Virus record (IMG/VR): IMGVR_UViG_3300046011_000606
Coordinates: 1 to 23,968 of that record
Length of the DNA: 23,968 nt
Strand: one strand, 5' to 3'
Source: a virus
Below are positions 15,939 through 23,249 of this stretch, in pieces. The notes below the pieces were generated by a model, which ran no database searches, was not told the origin of the DNA, and worked only from the letters and a program-made list of their open reading frames with translations. How positions within the stretch are numbered: position 1 is the first letter of the stretch; each line of letters begins with the position of its first letter. A program made the position numbers and the translations under genes.

Positions 15939-16098
15939 AAAATGGTTGCCGCAAGGTGATGACGTAAAGGCAAGACAGCCAAATTCCTTATTGGCCTCTA
16001 AGACCCAGAAAGGAAACGATAAAGTGCTTCAGACACCCCCCTTTTGGGGAGACTTCGCAGAGACCAGCCTCAAGTCGCAACAGTTTACCGAGGAGCCG

Positions 16099-18579
16099 AT
16101 GCCGACAGAACTCGAAGAATCGTTAGAACTCAAAGCACTGGAAGACGGCTCTAAGCGTTACCTTAAGTCGCTGGAAGCTTCCTCAAGCAGAAAAGTTCCG
16201 CTTGAAAGAGCTGACTTAAGGCGTGTATTGAAGGAGACCCTCCCTAAGGTATCCCTCCACGTCAGGATGAAATTTGAGGAGGAGCGTAAGGGAAGACACA
16301 GTTTGGCCTATCAGTTGATCAACAAGTTGGACCCAGACCTGATAGCTCTTGCTGGCCTCTCCTGTGCCTTCAGGGTCATCTCCCAACTGAAGACAATGTC
16401 CTCCATGTGTCACATCATAGGGGCCGCTATCGATGACGAACTGTGGGCCGCAAAGCTCTACAAGACAGACCCGAAGCTGGCCAAGCGTATCGTCCAGAAG
16501 GCTACCCGTAACCACGGGAACCTCCAGTATCGCCGGAAGGCTGTGAAGGCCACTGCGAAGACTGAGGGTCACATTTCGTCTATTCTGAGCGACGAGGAGA
16601 AGGTCAAGGTTGGCGGCTTTGTCATGGACTGCATCCTGAACGCTGTTCCTGAGGTGTTCCAGTGCACCCTGCACAAGACCAAGACCACGGCTCACAACTA
16701 CCTGACCCTCACCCCTGAGGTGTCTCAGGAACTGCTGGAACTCCGTGAGGTCCAGTCTTGGATGCACCCTGCCTACAAGCCCATGACCCTTCCTCCCAAG
16801 CCTTGGGTGGGCTTCTGGAATGGCTGCTACCATAACCCGAAGGTGGCCCGCACGGTCACCCTCGTCCGTACCCGCAAGAAGAAGCACATTGCCATCGTTG
16901 AGAAGGCCATCAAGGACGGGACCATGTCTCACTGCCTTGAGGCGCTCAATGCCATCCAGAACACTCGCTGGATGATCAACACCCCCATCCACGACATCGT
17001 TGAGTGGGCCTACGAACAGAACCTGTCCCTCGACAGCTTCCCTCCCCGCCACCACATCCCGAAGGTCCAGTTCCCGGCTGACTACGCCACACTGGACGAG
17101 AAGGCGAAGAAGGGCTGGAGGATCAAGGCGGGCCAGGTCCACCAGCGCAACCGTGGGATCGACTCTGAGCGCATCGTGATGCTTCAGGACATGACCACGG
17201 CCAAGGCACTCTTGGGTGTCCCGTTCTACATTCCCCACAACATGGACTTCCGGGGGCGGGTCTATCCCCTGCCGCACTTCAACCAGCAGAGGGCCGACTA
17301 CGTGAAGGCGCAGCTTCAGTTCGCTGAGGGCCGCGTCCTGACGGAGGCGGGCGTCTACTGGCTGGCAGTCCACCTTGCCAACTGTGGTGACTTCCAGAAG
17401 GTCTCCAAGCAGCCCTTCGACACCCGTGTCCAGTGGGTGGCCGACAACGAGGAGCTTATCTTCGATGTCGCCAGAGACCCCCAGGGCACCTTCAGCCGCT
17501 GGAAGCAGGCTGACAAGCCCTTCAGCTTCGTTGCAGCCTGCCTCGCGTGGTACGGCTACCGCATGGACCCCGAGAACTTCCTGTGTCACCTCCCAGTGGC
17601 CATGGATGGCTCCAACTCAGGCCTTCAGCACTATAGCTGCATGATGCGCTCTGAGAGGGAAGGGGCTCTGGTCAACCTCATGCCCACGGACAAGCCCGCA
17701 GACCTCTACCAGACCGTAGCCAACATGGTGAAGGAGACGGTGGAAGCGGATGTCCTCAAGGGTTCTGAGGTAGCTCAGATCGTCCTCAAGAATGGCGTCA
17801 CCCGGAGCCTCTGCAAGCGGGCCACCATGACCTTCGCGTATTCCAGCGAGGAGTTTGGGTTCCGTGAGCAACTCATGGATGACGTAATGAACCCCTTGGC
17901 CACTGAGATACTCATGGGTAAGCGCACCGCGCACCCCTATGAGATGCTCCGTGAGACCAAGGATGGCGAAGTGCGGATGGATGGGGGCTTCACCGCGGCC
18001 TCCTACATCGCCAAGGCCATCTGGAACGCTGTGAACACCATCGTGACAGATGCCTGCACTGGCATGGCGTTCTTCCGCCGCTGTGCCCAGCTTCTCGCCC
18101 ACGAAGGCAAGGGGCTTGTCTGGGTGACCCCTGTGGGTCTCCCGGTCCTCCACCTGTACCCAGAGTACAAGGCCAAGAGGGTCAAGCTCTTCCTCCACGA
18201 CAGGGAGGTCGAACTGATGACCCGCGAAGACACCGACTCCGTGAACAAGGCCAAGGCTGCTGACGCTGTGTCGCCAAATGTTGTGCATTCACTCGACAGT
18301 GCTGCTTTGATGCTCTGTGTTCTTGATTGCGCTGAAGCTGGGGTGAAGGACTTCTCCCTCATCCACGACAGCTTCGGTGCCCATCCTAACGATACCCAAA
18401 CCATGTATGTGGCGGTCAGACAGTCCCTGGCGAACATGTACGAAGCATATTGCCCATTTGAAGAGATCAGGAGACAGACGTATGCCGCCCTCGACGCGAA
18501 AGAGAAGCTCCCCGCCATCCCAAAAACGGGAAACCTCGACCTCGCCTGCATCCTCGACGCCGACTACGCCTTCGCCTAA
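16099..18579 (+). CDS. T7-type single-subunit RNA polymerase
   Basis: This 826-aa enzyme would transcribe the phage genome from its own promoters. Key parts match T7 RNA polymerase: DFRGRVYPLP, the palm motif with catalytic Asp503 (VAMDGSNSGLQHYS), Lys573 and Tyr581 (KRATMTFAYSS) and the second catalytic Asp757 (IHDSFGA). It ends in DADYAFA, like T7's FAFA-type foot. Asp-to-Lys spacing is 70 residues against 94 in T7, so a surface part is missing. ATG 16099 has GAGGAG just before it. A GTG at 16024 with AGGA 9 nt upstream would give 851 aa and is a real alternative; a TTG at 15946 is not supported. Confidence 0.95.
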   Translation: MPTELEESLELKALEDGSKRYLKSLEASSSRKVPLERADLRRVLKETLPKVSLHVRMKFEEERKGRHSLAYQLINKLDPDLIALAGLSCAFRVISQLKTMSSMCHIIGAAIDDELWAAKLYKTDPKLAKRIVQKATRNHGNLQYRRKAVKATAKTEGHISSILSDEEKVKVGGFVMDCILNAVPEVFQCTLHKTKTTAHNYLTLTPEVSQELLELREVQSWMHPAYKPMTLPPKPWVGFWNGCYHNPKVARTVTLVRTRKKKHIAIVEKAIKDGTMSHCLEALNAIQNTRWMINTPIHDIVEWAYEQNLSLDSFPPRHHIPKVQFPADYATLDEKAKKGWRIKAGQVHQRNRGIDSERIVMLQDMTTAKALLGVPFYIPHNMDFRGRVYPLPHFNQQRADYVKAQLQFAEGRVLTEAGVYWLAVHLANCGDFQKVSKQPFDTRVQWVADNEELIFDVARDPQGTFSRWKQADKPFSFVAACLAWYGYRMDPENFLCHLPVAMDGSNSGLQHYSCMMRSEREGALVNLMPTDKPADLYQTVANMVKETVEADVLKGSEVAQIVLKNGVTRSLCKRATMTFAYSSEEFGFREQLMDDVMNPLATEILMGKRTAHPYEMLRETKDGEVRMDGGFTAASYIAKAIWNAVNTIVTDACTGMAFFRRCAQLLAHEGKGLVWVTPVGLPVLHLYPEYKAKRVKLFLHDREVELMTREDTDSVNKAKAADAVSPNVVHSLDSAALMLCVLDCAEAGVKDFSLIHDSFGAHPNDTQTMYVAVRQSLANMYEAYCPFEEIRRQTYAALDAKEKLPAIPKTGNLDLACILDADYAFA

Positions 18580-18844
18580 CGGGACGCTTCTGCTCAATGA
18601 AGAGGGCGACCTTGAGTACAGCACTAGCTACCGCAACCAACATGGCACTGGGTACGACCTTATTGTCTCCAACCCAATCGAAGGCATGGTGGACATCCAG
18701 ATCACTCAGGTTGTCTGCCATGAACCAGATGAGGCTACCGTCAGCCTATCGATACCGCATGAAGCCGCCTTGGACATGATGAGAGCCATGGCCTATGGCG
18801 TCAACATTGCGGCTGCTGAGAAACGGCGGAATGCCATCAACTAA
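18482..18844 (+). CDS. Small protein overlapping RNA polymerase end, unknown
   Basis: A 120-aa frame whose first 98 nt overlap the polymerase gene. The overlapping N-terminal third is rich in Ser, Pro and Thr, as expected when one frame is imposed by another. The rest (GDLEYSTSYRN ... VDIQITQVVCHEPDEATVSLSIPHEAALDMM) looks like a normal acidic protein with C/G-biased third positions. ATG 18482 has GGAG 9 nt upstream. I do not recognise a family. Small proteins in this place in T7-like genomes often inhibit host enzymes, but nothing here shows that. A strong terminator follows its stop. Confidence 0.65.
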   Translation: MPPSTRKRSSPPSQKRETSTSPASSTPTTPSPNGTLLLNEEGDLEYSTSYRNQHGTGYDLIVSNPIEGMVDIQITQVVCHEPDEATVSLSIPHEAALDMMRAMAYGVNIAAAEKRRNAIN

Positions 18845-18847
18845 GAG

Positions 18848-18875
18848 AGGGGACCTTCGGGTCCCTTCCTTTTTT
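18848..18875 (+). terminator. Rho-independent terminator after the RNA polymerase operon
   Basis: GGGGACC and GGTCCCT form an 8-bp stem (with one G-T pair) on a TTCG tetraloop, followed within two bases by TTTTTT (18870-18875). It separates polymerase from the replication genes, matching the early terminator place in T7-like phages. Confidence 0.9.
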
Positions 18876-18914
18876 CCAAACCATCCACAAGCAGCAACAA
18901 ATTACAAGGCTACT

Positions 18915-19430
18915 ATGTCAAAGAAGATTCCGTTCAAGACCCCGAAGGGTATCGCCAAGTATCCGCACATCACCGAGAAGGACACTGGTCACCAGTATTC
19001 GTCGGGTAAGTACGACACGCAGATCATCCTCAGCAAGGAGGACGCAGCGCCCTTGGTGAAGCAGCTTCAGGACCTCATCAAAGAGGAGATGCCGAAGCTC
19101 AAGGACCCCAAGGTTCCCTACAAGATCGACGAAGAAGGCAACTATGTCTTCAAGGCCAAGTCAGAGTACCAGCCCGCCATCATCGATGCCCGTGGCAAGA
19201 AGATGGAACGCATCCCCGCAGGCCTCCGGGTTCGCGGTGGGTCCACCATCCGCATTGCTGGGGCTGTGAACGTCTACGACAAGGGTGTCTCGCTCTGGCT
19301 CAACCAGGTGCAGATCATCAACATCGTGGCTGACGAGGTTGCCTTCGACGCTGACGATGAAGGCGGCTTCTCTGCGGATGACTTCGCAGACGAGAGCAAC
19401 TTCGCAGACGCTGATGGTCCGGCACTTTAA
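18915..19430 (+). CDS. Single-stranded DNA-binding protein, gp2.5-like
   Basis: This 171-aa protein resembles T7 gp2.5, which coats single-stranded DNA and recruits polymerase and helicase. Shared features are the opening Lys-rich MSKKIPF, the central KYDTQIILSKED strand, the IDARGKKMERIP turn (T7 has a similar VDSKGKKMEDVP) and the late hydrophobic strand VSLWLNQVQIINIV. The C-terminal 27 residues are acidic (DADDEGGFSADDFADESNF). T7 gp2.5 ends in Phe, which helps polymerase contact; this one ends in GPAL. It is shorter than gp2.5 (232 aa). ATG 18915 has AAGG upstream. Its last 17 nt overlap the endonuclease gene. Confidence 0.8.
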   Translation: MSKKIPFKTPKGIAKYPHITEKDTGHQYSSGKYDTQIILSKEDAAPLVKQLQDLIKEEMPKLKDPKVPYKIDEEGNYVFKAKSEYQPAIIDARGKKMERIPAGLRVRGGSTIRIAGAVNVYDKGVSLWLNQVQIINIVADEVAFDADDEGGFSADDFADESNFADADGPAL

Positions 19431-19950
19431 GCCGCGAGTACTTGTCGGAAGGTATCGAAGCAAGTCCGAAGAACGTGTTGCGGGCCACCTCAATGAACTT
19501 GGGGTGGCCTATGACTATGAGCCGAAGGATAAGAAGCTGAAATACGCCATTGAGCGCACAGCTTACTATCTACCAGACTTCGTCCTTGAAGACAGCGGCA
19601 TCATCCTAGAGGTCAAAGGTGAGTTTACCTCCTCAGACCGCGCCAAGTACCTCCGCATTAGGGACAGCAATCCGAGCATGGACCTGAGGTTCGTGTTCGA
19701 CAGAGCAACCAGCAAGCTGAGTAAGAAATCCAAGACCACCTACGCACAGTGGGCCGACAAGAACGGCTTCCTATGGTGCGAGAAGATCATCCCTCCCGAA
19801 TGGCTTCAACAGAAGAGAGCAAAGAATGCGCGAACTACGTCTAAAGCCTCAGGCCCGCAAAATCCTCCTGCATCTCGAAAAGCAGTCCATCTCTCCCATG
19901 GAGGCACTGCTCGTTCACGGCATCTATCGGCTGTCTGCAAGCATCCATGA
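19414..19950 (+). CDS. Endonuclease I (Holliday junction resolvase), T7 gp3-like
   Basis: This 178-aa enzyme would cut branched DNA made in replication and recombination and help break down host DNA. The fold is PD-(D/E)xK: Glu19 (YRSKSEERV), Asp55 (YYLPDFVL), Glu66 and Lys68 (ILEVKGEF), the same set as T7 gp3, followed by RFVFDRATSKL and the closing IIPPEWL. ATG 19414 lies inside the ssDNA-binding gene. T7 gp3 ends about 20 residues after this point, but here the frame runs on 38 more, and its last 125 nt lie under the next gene. The tail is low in complexity and probably not part of the fold. Confidence 0.9.
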   Translation: MVRHFKPRVLVGRYRSKSEERVAGHLNELGVAYDYEPKDKKLKYAIERTAYYLPDFVLEDSGIILEVKGEFTSSDRAKYLRIRDSNPSMDLRFVFDRATSKLSKKSKTTYAQWADKNGFLWCEKIIPPEWLQQKRAKNARTTSKASGPQNPPASRKAVHLSHGGTARSRHLSAVCKHP

Positions 19951-20050
19951 GCTTCGTCGTGAAGGCTTCAAGGTAGCCACCACGATGCATCAGGACGCCG
20001 CTGGCAAGAAGTATGCCCGTTATCACCTCCAGTCACGGAAAGCTGCCTAA
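19826..20050 (+). CDS. Small helix-turn-helix DNA-binding protein
   Basis: A 74-aa protein of the short phage HTH group. The pattern LLHLEKQSISPMEALLVHGIY is followed by RLSASIHELRREGF and a C-terminal GKKYARYHLQSRK, typical of that family. It likely binds DNA, but its site and role are unknown. ATG 19826 has GAGAG about 5-7 nt upstream. Its first 125 nt overlap the endonuclease gene in another frame. Its TAA shares a base with the ATG of the exported-protein gene, so the two are coupled. Confidence 0.8.
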   Translation: MRELRLKPQARKILLHLEKQSISPMEALLVHGIYRLSASIHELRREGFKVATTMHQDAAGKKYARYHLQSRKAA

Positions 20051-20460
20051 TGAAGACCCTCATCAAATCCCTCATGCTTGCCACGGCCCTCACGTTCCTG
20101 GGTCCCGTGGTGGGCCATGCAGCGTCTGTCTGCACCACCGCCTCTGAGGATGCCTTCCTTGGTGACGCAGTGGCCAAGAACAATGCCAAGGTGTTCAAGG
20201 CCAACGAGAAGGCCATGACCGTCTTGGTGGGTGCCATCAACCATGCCCGCGCTGATGCGGGTCAGGAACCGTTCCTTGTAGATACGCTGATGATCGGCGT
20301 GTTCGAATATCAGGGTGCTGTGTACGTAGGCACCGTGATGTTCAAGGACCATTGCGTGGTGCGGGATACCGTCAAGGTGTTCACGCTGGCCCAGTGGGTG
20401 GAAGCCCTCACTCAGTACAACCTGTCCATCGAAGACTTTGTGCAACTGCGGGGTGCGTGA
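20050..20460 (+). CDS. Small exported (periplasmic) protein
   Basis: A 136-aa protein with a clear Sec signal peptide: basic start (MKTLIKS), hydrophobic core (LMLATALTFLGPVV) and a likely cut after GHA at residue 24. The mature part is about 112 residues and has two Cys (28 and 102), which could form a disulfide. The body has a helical part, then a beta part (LMIGVFEYQGAVYVGTVMF). No family is recognised. It lies among replication genes, which is unusual since phage early proteins are normally cytoplasmic. It might alter the envelope, for example to block superinfection. There is no lipobox. Confidence 0.75.
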   Translation: MKTLIKSLMLATALTFLGPVVGHAASVCTTASEDAFLGDAVAKNNAKVFKANEKAMTVLVGAINHARADAGQEPFLVDTLMIGVFEYQGAVYVGTVMFKDHCVVRDTVKVFTLAQWVEALTQYNLSIEDFVQLRGA

Positions 20461-20807
20461 TGAAACTCAACGAATATCAGATTGAAGCCCAGTCCTTCGC
20501 AGTCAACGATGACCTCATGCACTTCACCTTCGGCCTCCTTGAGGAAGCTGGTGAAGCTGCTGGTGTCCTGAAGCGCGTGTTCCGCGAGGACGATGGCTAC
20601 TGGGACGATTACACCAACTACGACTACGGGATGTCCTACATGGCCCGCGACAAGCTGATCATGGAGCTTGGGGACATCCTCTGGCACGTAGCCCTTGTCG
20701 CCAACAACCTTGGCTACTCGCTTGAGGCGGTGGCTGACCTGAATCTCCAGAAGCTTGAGTCACGCAAGCAGCGCGACATGATTAAGGGGTCTGGAGATGA
20801 TAGATAA
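20460..20807 (+). CDS. MazG-like nucleotide pyrophosphohydrolase
   Basis: This 115-aa protein fits the MazG/all-alpha NTP pyrophosphohydrolase group, which splits NTPs (or ppGpp-type alarmones) to the monophosphate. The metal-binding signature is present: Glu28/29 and Glu32 (LLEEAGEAAG) and Glu69 with Asp72 (MELGDILWHV). A short insertion rich in Asp and Tyr (DDGYWDDYTNYDYG) lies between the two halves. Phage MazG proteins are thought to adjust host nucleotide pools or stringent signals. ATG 20460 overlaps the stop of the exported-protein gene. Its substrate cannot be told from sequence. Confidence 0.85.
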   Translation: MKLNEYQIEAQSFAVNDDLMHFTFGLLEEAGEAAGVLKRVFREDDGYWDDYTNYDYGMSYMARDKLIMELGDILWHVALVANNLGYSLEAVADLNLQKLESRKQRDMIKGSGDDR

Positions 20808-20919
20808 CCTGTACTGGTTCTGGGATAGTGGTGTGTGGATTCTCGCCATCCCTGTGGTGTGTGGAATCGCCGCTCTAATCCTCAGTGCCAACGATCCAGC
20901 AATGGATAGTTACGACTAA
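20797..20919 (+). CDS. 40-aa single-span membrane protein
   Basis: A short frame reads MIDNLYWFWDSGVW, then a membrane span (ILAIPVVCGIAALILSA), then an acidic tail (NDPAMDSYD). ATG 20797 has AAGGGG about 8-10 nt upstream and overlaps the MazG end by 11 nt. The N-terminus is aromatic and acidic. Small membrane proteins among early genes are common in T7-like phages but I cannot give a role. Confidence 0.6.
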   Translation: MIDNLYWFWDSGVWILAIPVVCGIAALILSANDPAMDSYD

Positions 20920-20941
20920 ACCCTCCACAATCGGAAACAGT

Positions 20942-22573
20942 ATGCAGACTAACGACCACGAAGGCTCTGTCTTTCTGAGGCACGAGGCCTGCGACAACTG
21001 CGGATCAAGCGATGCAAACGGAGTTTACTCAGATGGACACACTCACTGCTTCTCCTGTGGAACTACTCGACCCGGAGACTCGCCGGGACATCACGATGAA
21101 GCTGACGTTGGCCTCAATGGGAGCGCAGCAGGGAAGGCTGGAGGACGCCCGCTACTGGACGGACAGGGCGGCAAAGTCTCTGGCCGAGTTCAAGCAATCC
21201 CAAACCGTAGACTAGACGAGTCTACCTGTGCCCACTGGGGTTACGAGATTGGTGAGTACAACGGCAAGCCCTGCCATATCGCCAACTACAAGGACTCCCA
21301 AGGGCGCACAGTCGCTCAGAAGATACGCCTCGCTAACAAGGAGTTCCTATTCACAGGCGACACCAAGGCTGCTGGTCTCTACGGCCAGTGGCTCTGGAAT
21401 AGGGGCAAGCGCATCATCATCACTGAAGGTGAACTTGATGCCCTCTCCTATTCACAGGTGATGAACAACAAGTGGCCCGTAGTCTCCGTCCCTAACGGGG
21501 CGCAGGCTGCGGCCAAGGCCATCAAGAAGGCCTACGATTACCTTGAGAACTTCGAGGAAATCGTAATCTGCTTTGACCAAGACGAACCGGGACAGAAGGC
21601 CGCCGTAGAGTGCGCGGAGCTTCTCCCGGTGGGCAAGGCCCGCATCGCCCGCCTGCCACTGAAGGACGCCAATGAGATGTTGGTGGCTGGACGGACAGAG
21701 GAGCTTATGCAGGCCTTCTGGAATGCCAAGCAGTATCGTCCTGACGGGCTGCTGGTCACCAGTGAACTGCGTGAGGCCATCATGGTGGCTGACGAGCGTG
21801 GTCTCGCCTACCCATTCTCTGGCCTCAACGACAAGTTGGGCGGCATCTTCCCGTCAACCCTGATCACCATTACGTCAGGTTCTGGACTAGGCAAGACCAC
21901 TTTCGCTAAGGAGATTGCTTATCACCTCCACACAGTCCACCGCAAAAAGGTCGGGCTAATAATGTTGGAGGAAACCACCAAGCGTACCGTCAGGTCCTTA
22001 GTGGGCCTGCACCTCAACAAGATGATCGAGTCTGACTTGTCCAACACCTCGCCTGAGGAGATGGGGAAGGCATTCGATGAACTCTTCGGGACGCGGGAAG
22101 TCGTACTCTACGACCACTTCGGTTCAACGGAGGTGGACAATATCCTGAACCGCATACGGTACATGGCCCGCGCCCTAGACTGCACCCATGTCGTGCTTGA
22201 TCACTTAGCCATTCTCATATCTGGCCTTCAGATGGATGATGAGAGGAAGATGATTGATCTCGCCATGACGAAACTCCGCACCCTCGTCCAAGAGACAGGC
22301 ATCACGCTGTTCCTTGTGTCCCACTTGAAGCGTCCTAGCGGCGATAAGGGGCATGAGGATGGACATGCTGTCTCCTTAGGCCACCTCAGAGGGTCCCACA
22401 GTATCGCCCAGCTATCTGATGCCGTCATTGGCCTACAGAAGCCCCCAGATGACCCTACAGGAGACGCTACGGAACTGGTGGTCCTGAAGAACAGGCTCAC
22501 CGGGGAGCGTGGGTCTGCGGGTGTGCTGCACTACTCAAGAGAAACCGGACGCCTCACTGAGAGCGTCTTCTAA
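20942..22573 (+). CDS. Primase-helicase, T7 gp4-like
   Basis: This 543-aa enzyme lays down RNA primers and unwinds DNA at the fork. The zinc-binding domain has Cys17, Cys20, Cys36 and Cys39 (CDNCGSS ... HCFSCG), the same positions as in T7 gp4. A TOPRIM primase core follows (ITEGELDALS with Glu162; ICFDQDEPGQKA). The helicase has Walker A with Lys318 (GSGLGKTT), a Walker B near HVVLDHLAI and SHLKRPSG. Between the zinc domain and TOPRIM, residues about 45-95 form a Gly/Ser/Asp-rich linker with no T7 match, and this DNA carries a second frame (separate entry). ATG 20942 fits the T7 N-terminus; a GTG 19 codons earlier is less likely. Confidence 0.95.
   Translation: MQTNDHEGSVFLRHEACDNCGSSDANGVYSDGHTHCFSCGTTRPGDSPGHHDEADVGLNGSAAGKAGGRPLLDGQGGKVSGRVQAIPNRRLDESTCAHWGYEIGEYNGKPCHIANYKDSQGRTVAQKIRLANKEFLFTGDTKAAGLYGQWLWNRGKRIIITEGELDALSYSQVMNNKWPVVSVPNGAQAAAKAIKKAYDYLENFEEIVICFDQDEPGQKAAVECAELLPVGKARIARLPLKDANEMLVAGRTEELMQAFWNAKQYRPDGLLVTSELREAIMVADERGLAYPFSGLNDKLGGIFPSTLITITSGSGLGKTTFAKEIAYHLHTVHRKKVGLIMLEETTKRTVRSLVGLHLNKMIESDLSNTSPEEMGKAFDELFGTREVVLYDHFGSTEVDNILNRIRYMARALDCTHVVLDHLAILISGLQMDDERKMIDLAMTKLRTLVQETGITLFLVSHLKRPSGDKGHEDGHAVSLGHLRGSHSIAQLSDAVIGLQKPPDDPTGDATELVVLKNRLTGERGSAGVLHYSRETGRLTESVF
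21033..21215 (+). CDS. Overprinted small protein inside primase-helicase gene
   Basis: A 60-aa frame, offset by one base from the primase-helicase frame, starts at ATG 21033 with GGAG (21020-21023) 9 nt upstream, a good ribosome site. It reads as a normal soluble helical protein (LLDPETRRDITMKL, then GRLEDARYWTDRAAKSLAEF). Third positions are rich in G/C as in other genes, while the primase frame over the same DNA is a low-complexity Gly/Ser linker with mixed third positions. This is the pattern expected for a real embedded gene. T7 gene 4 also holds small overlapping frames, though I know of no relation. Function unknown; an upstream ATG at 21012 is possible. Confidence 0.6.
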   Translation: MDTLTASPVELLDPETRRDITMKLTLASMGAQQGRLEDARYWTDRAAKSLAEFKQSQTVD

Positions 22574-22587
22574 TTACGGGATAAGCA

Positions 22588-22806
22588 ATGAAGACCCAAG
22601 ATACTGAAGATATGGTCATCGCTGACCTCAAGAAGGCAGCTACCACCATCCTGCATGTGCTGGACAAGGACACCGCCCGCGCACTCCAGGGCCACACAGA
22701 GGTCATTGGTGACATCAATGTCAACCTCAGGACACTCGCAGCCATCAATGAAGTGCTGATCTACTACGGTGACGCTGGTGTGTTCGCTGAGATGGATAAC
22801 CTGTGA
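22588..22806 (+). CDS. Small protein before DNA polymerase, unknown
   Basis: A 72-aa acidic, mostly helical protein (MVIADLKKAATTILHVLDKDTARAL, then NLRTLAAINEVLIYYG). It lies 14 nt after the primase-helicase stop and its stop (TGA at 22804-22806) shares a base with the ATG of the endonuclease VII-like gene. G+C in a sampled line is about 60%, like the phage core. I recognise no family. It may have adjoined the polymerase gene before the endonuclease gene entered. Confidence 0.7.
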   Translation: MKTQDTEDMVIADLKKAATTILHVLDKDTARALQGHTEVIGDINVNLRTLAAINEVLIYYGDAGVFAEMDNL

Positions 22807-23249
22807 TGCGGAAATGTACTGGATGTCAGGAGCATCTACCTGACAGCAGTTTTGCAGTGAAGAAATGGACGAATTTAGATGGTTCTATAACTACTAGTAA
22901 GCGCTCCAGATGTCGAACTTGTGTGAATAAGGACAACTTAGACAGATACCACACAAAGCCAAGCACAAAGCGCTCACACAGAGAAGCTGCTTATCGGTAC
23001 AACATCAAGAAGTATGGTCTTACGCTGGAGGAGTACACGAAGATGTATTCCATCCAAGAAGGGAAGTGTTACATCTGTCAGACAGTACCAAAGCGATTGG
23101 CGATAGATCACTGCCACAAGACGGGCGAAGTGCGGGGACTGCTCTGTGGTAACTGCAACACAGCACTTGGAATGATCAACGACAGTGCTGAAATTCTTAC
23201 CAGCATGCTTGAGTACATTAGGAGGCACCGCGATGCGCTTCCTGTTTGA
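22806..23249 (+). CDS. HNH endonuclease of the endonuclease VII type
   Basis: A 147-aa nuclease of the phage recombination endonuclease VII group. The N-terminal part has Cys pairs (CTGCQE, CRTCVN) and the C-terminal part the typical core: YNIKKYGLTLEEYTKMY, CYICQ, LAIDHCHKTGEVRGLLCGNCN, then LGMINDSAEIL. The four Cys would bind zinc and the DHCH is the active site. T4 endonuclease VII resolves branched DNA, but in T7-like phages copies such as this are often free-standing homing genes. It is much lower in G+C than its neighbours (37-45% in two sampled lines) and overlaps the polymerase start by 17 nt. A GTG one codon earlier is possible. Confidence 0.85.
   Translation: MRKCTGCQEHLPDSSFAVKKWTNLDGSITTSKRSRCRTCVNKDNLDRYHTKPSTKRSHREAAYRYNIKKYGLTLEEYTKMYSIQEGKCYICQTVPKRLAIDHCHKTGEVRGLLCGNCNTALGMINDSAEILTSMLEYIRRHRDALPV

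Larger units (their letters stand above)
15811..15969 (+). promoter_or_regulatory. Control region with three related direct repeats
   Basis: The 329 nt between attP and the RNA polymerase start hold no supported gene. ATGGTTGCC-N4-GGTGA occurs at 15811-15828 and 15942-15959. A third related copy is GCGCAGGGTGACGTAAAG (15861-15878), whose GCA(A/G)GGTGA and CGTAAAG halves recur at 15951-15969 with two bases more between them. Direct repeats ahead of the polymerase gene suggest binding sites for a regulator, for the integrase arms, or phage promoters. Which one cannot be told from sequence alone. Confidence 0.55.

Noticed and set aside
15946-16098. TTG start at 15946 giving an 877-aa RNA polymerase
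   Set aside because: The added N-terminus would read through the direct-repeat control region and has no ribosome site. ATG 16099, or GTG 16024, has one.
16216-17589. 457-aa open frame on the minus strand opposite the RNA polymerase gene
   Set aside because: It is the shadow of a C/G-biased third position in a certain gene. It has no ribosome site and no recognisable domain.
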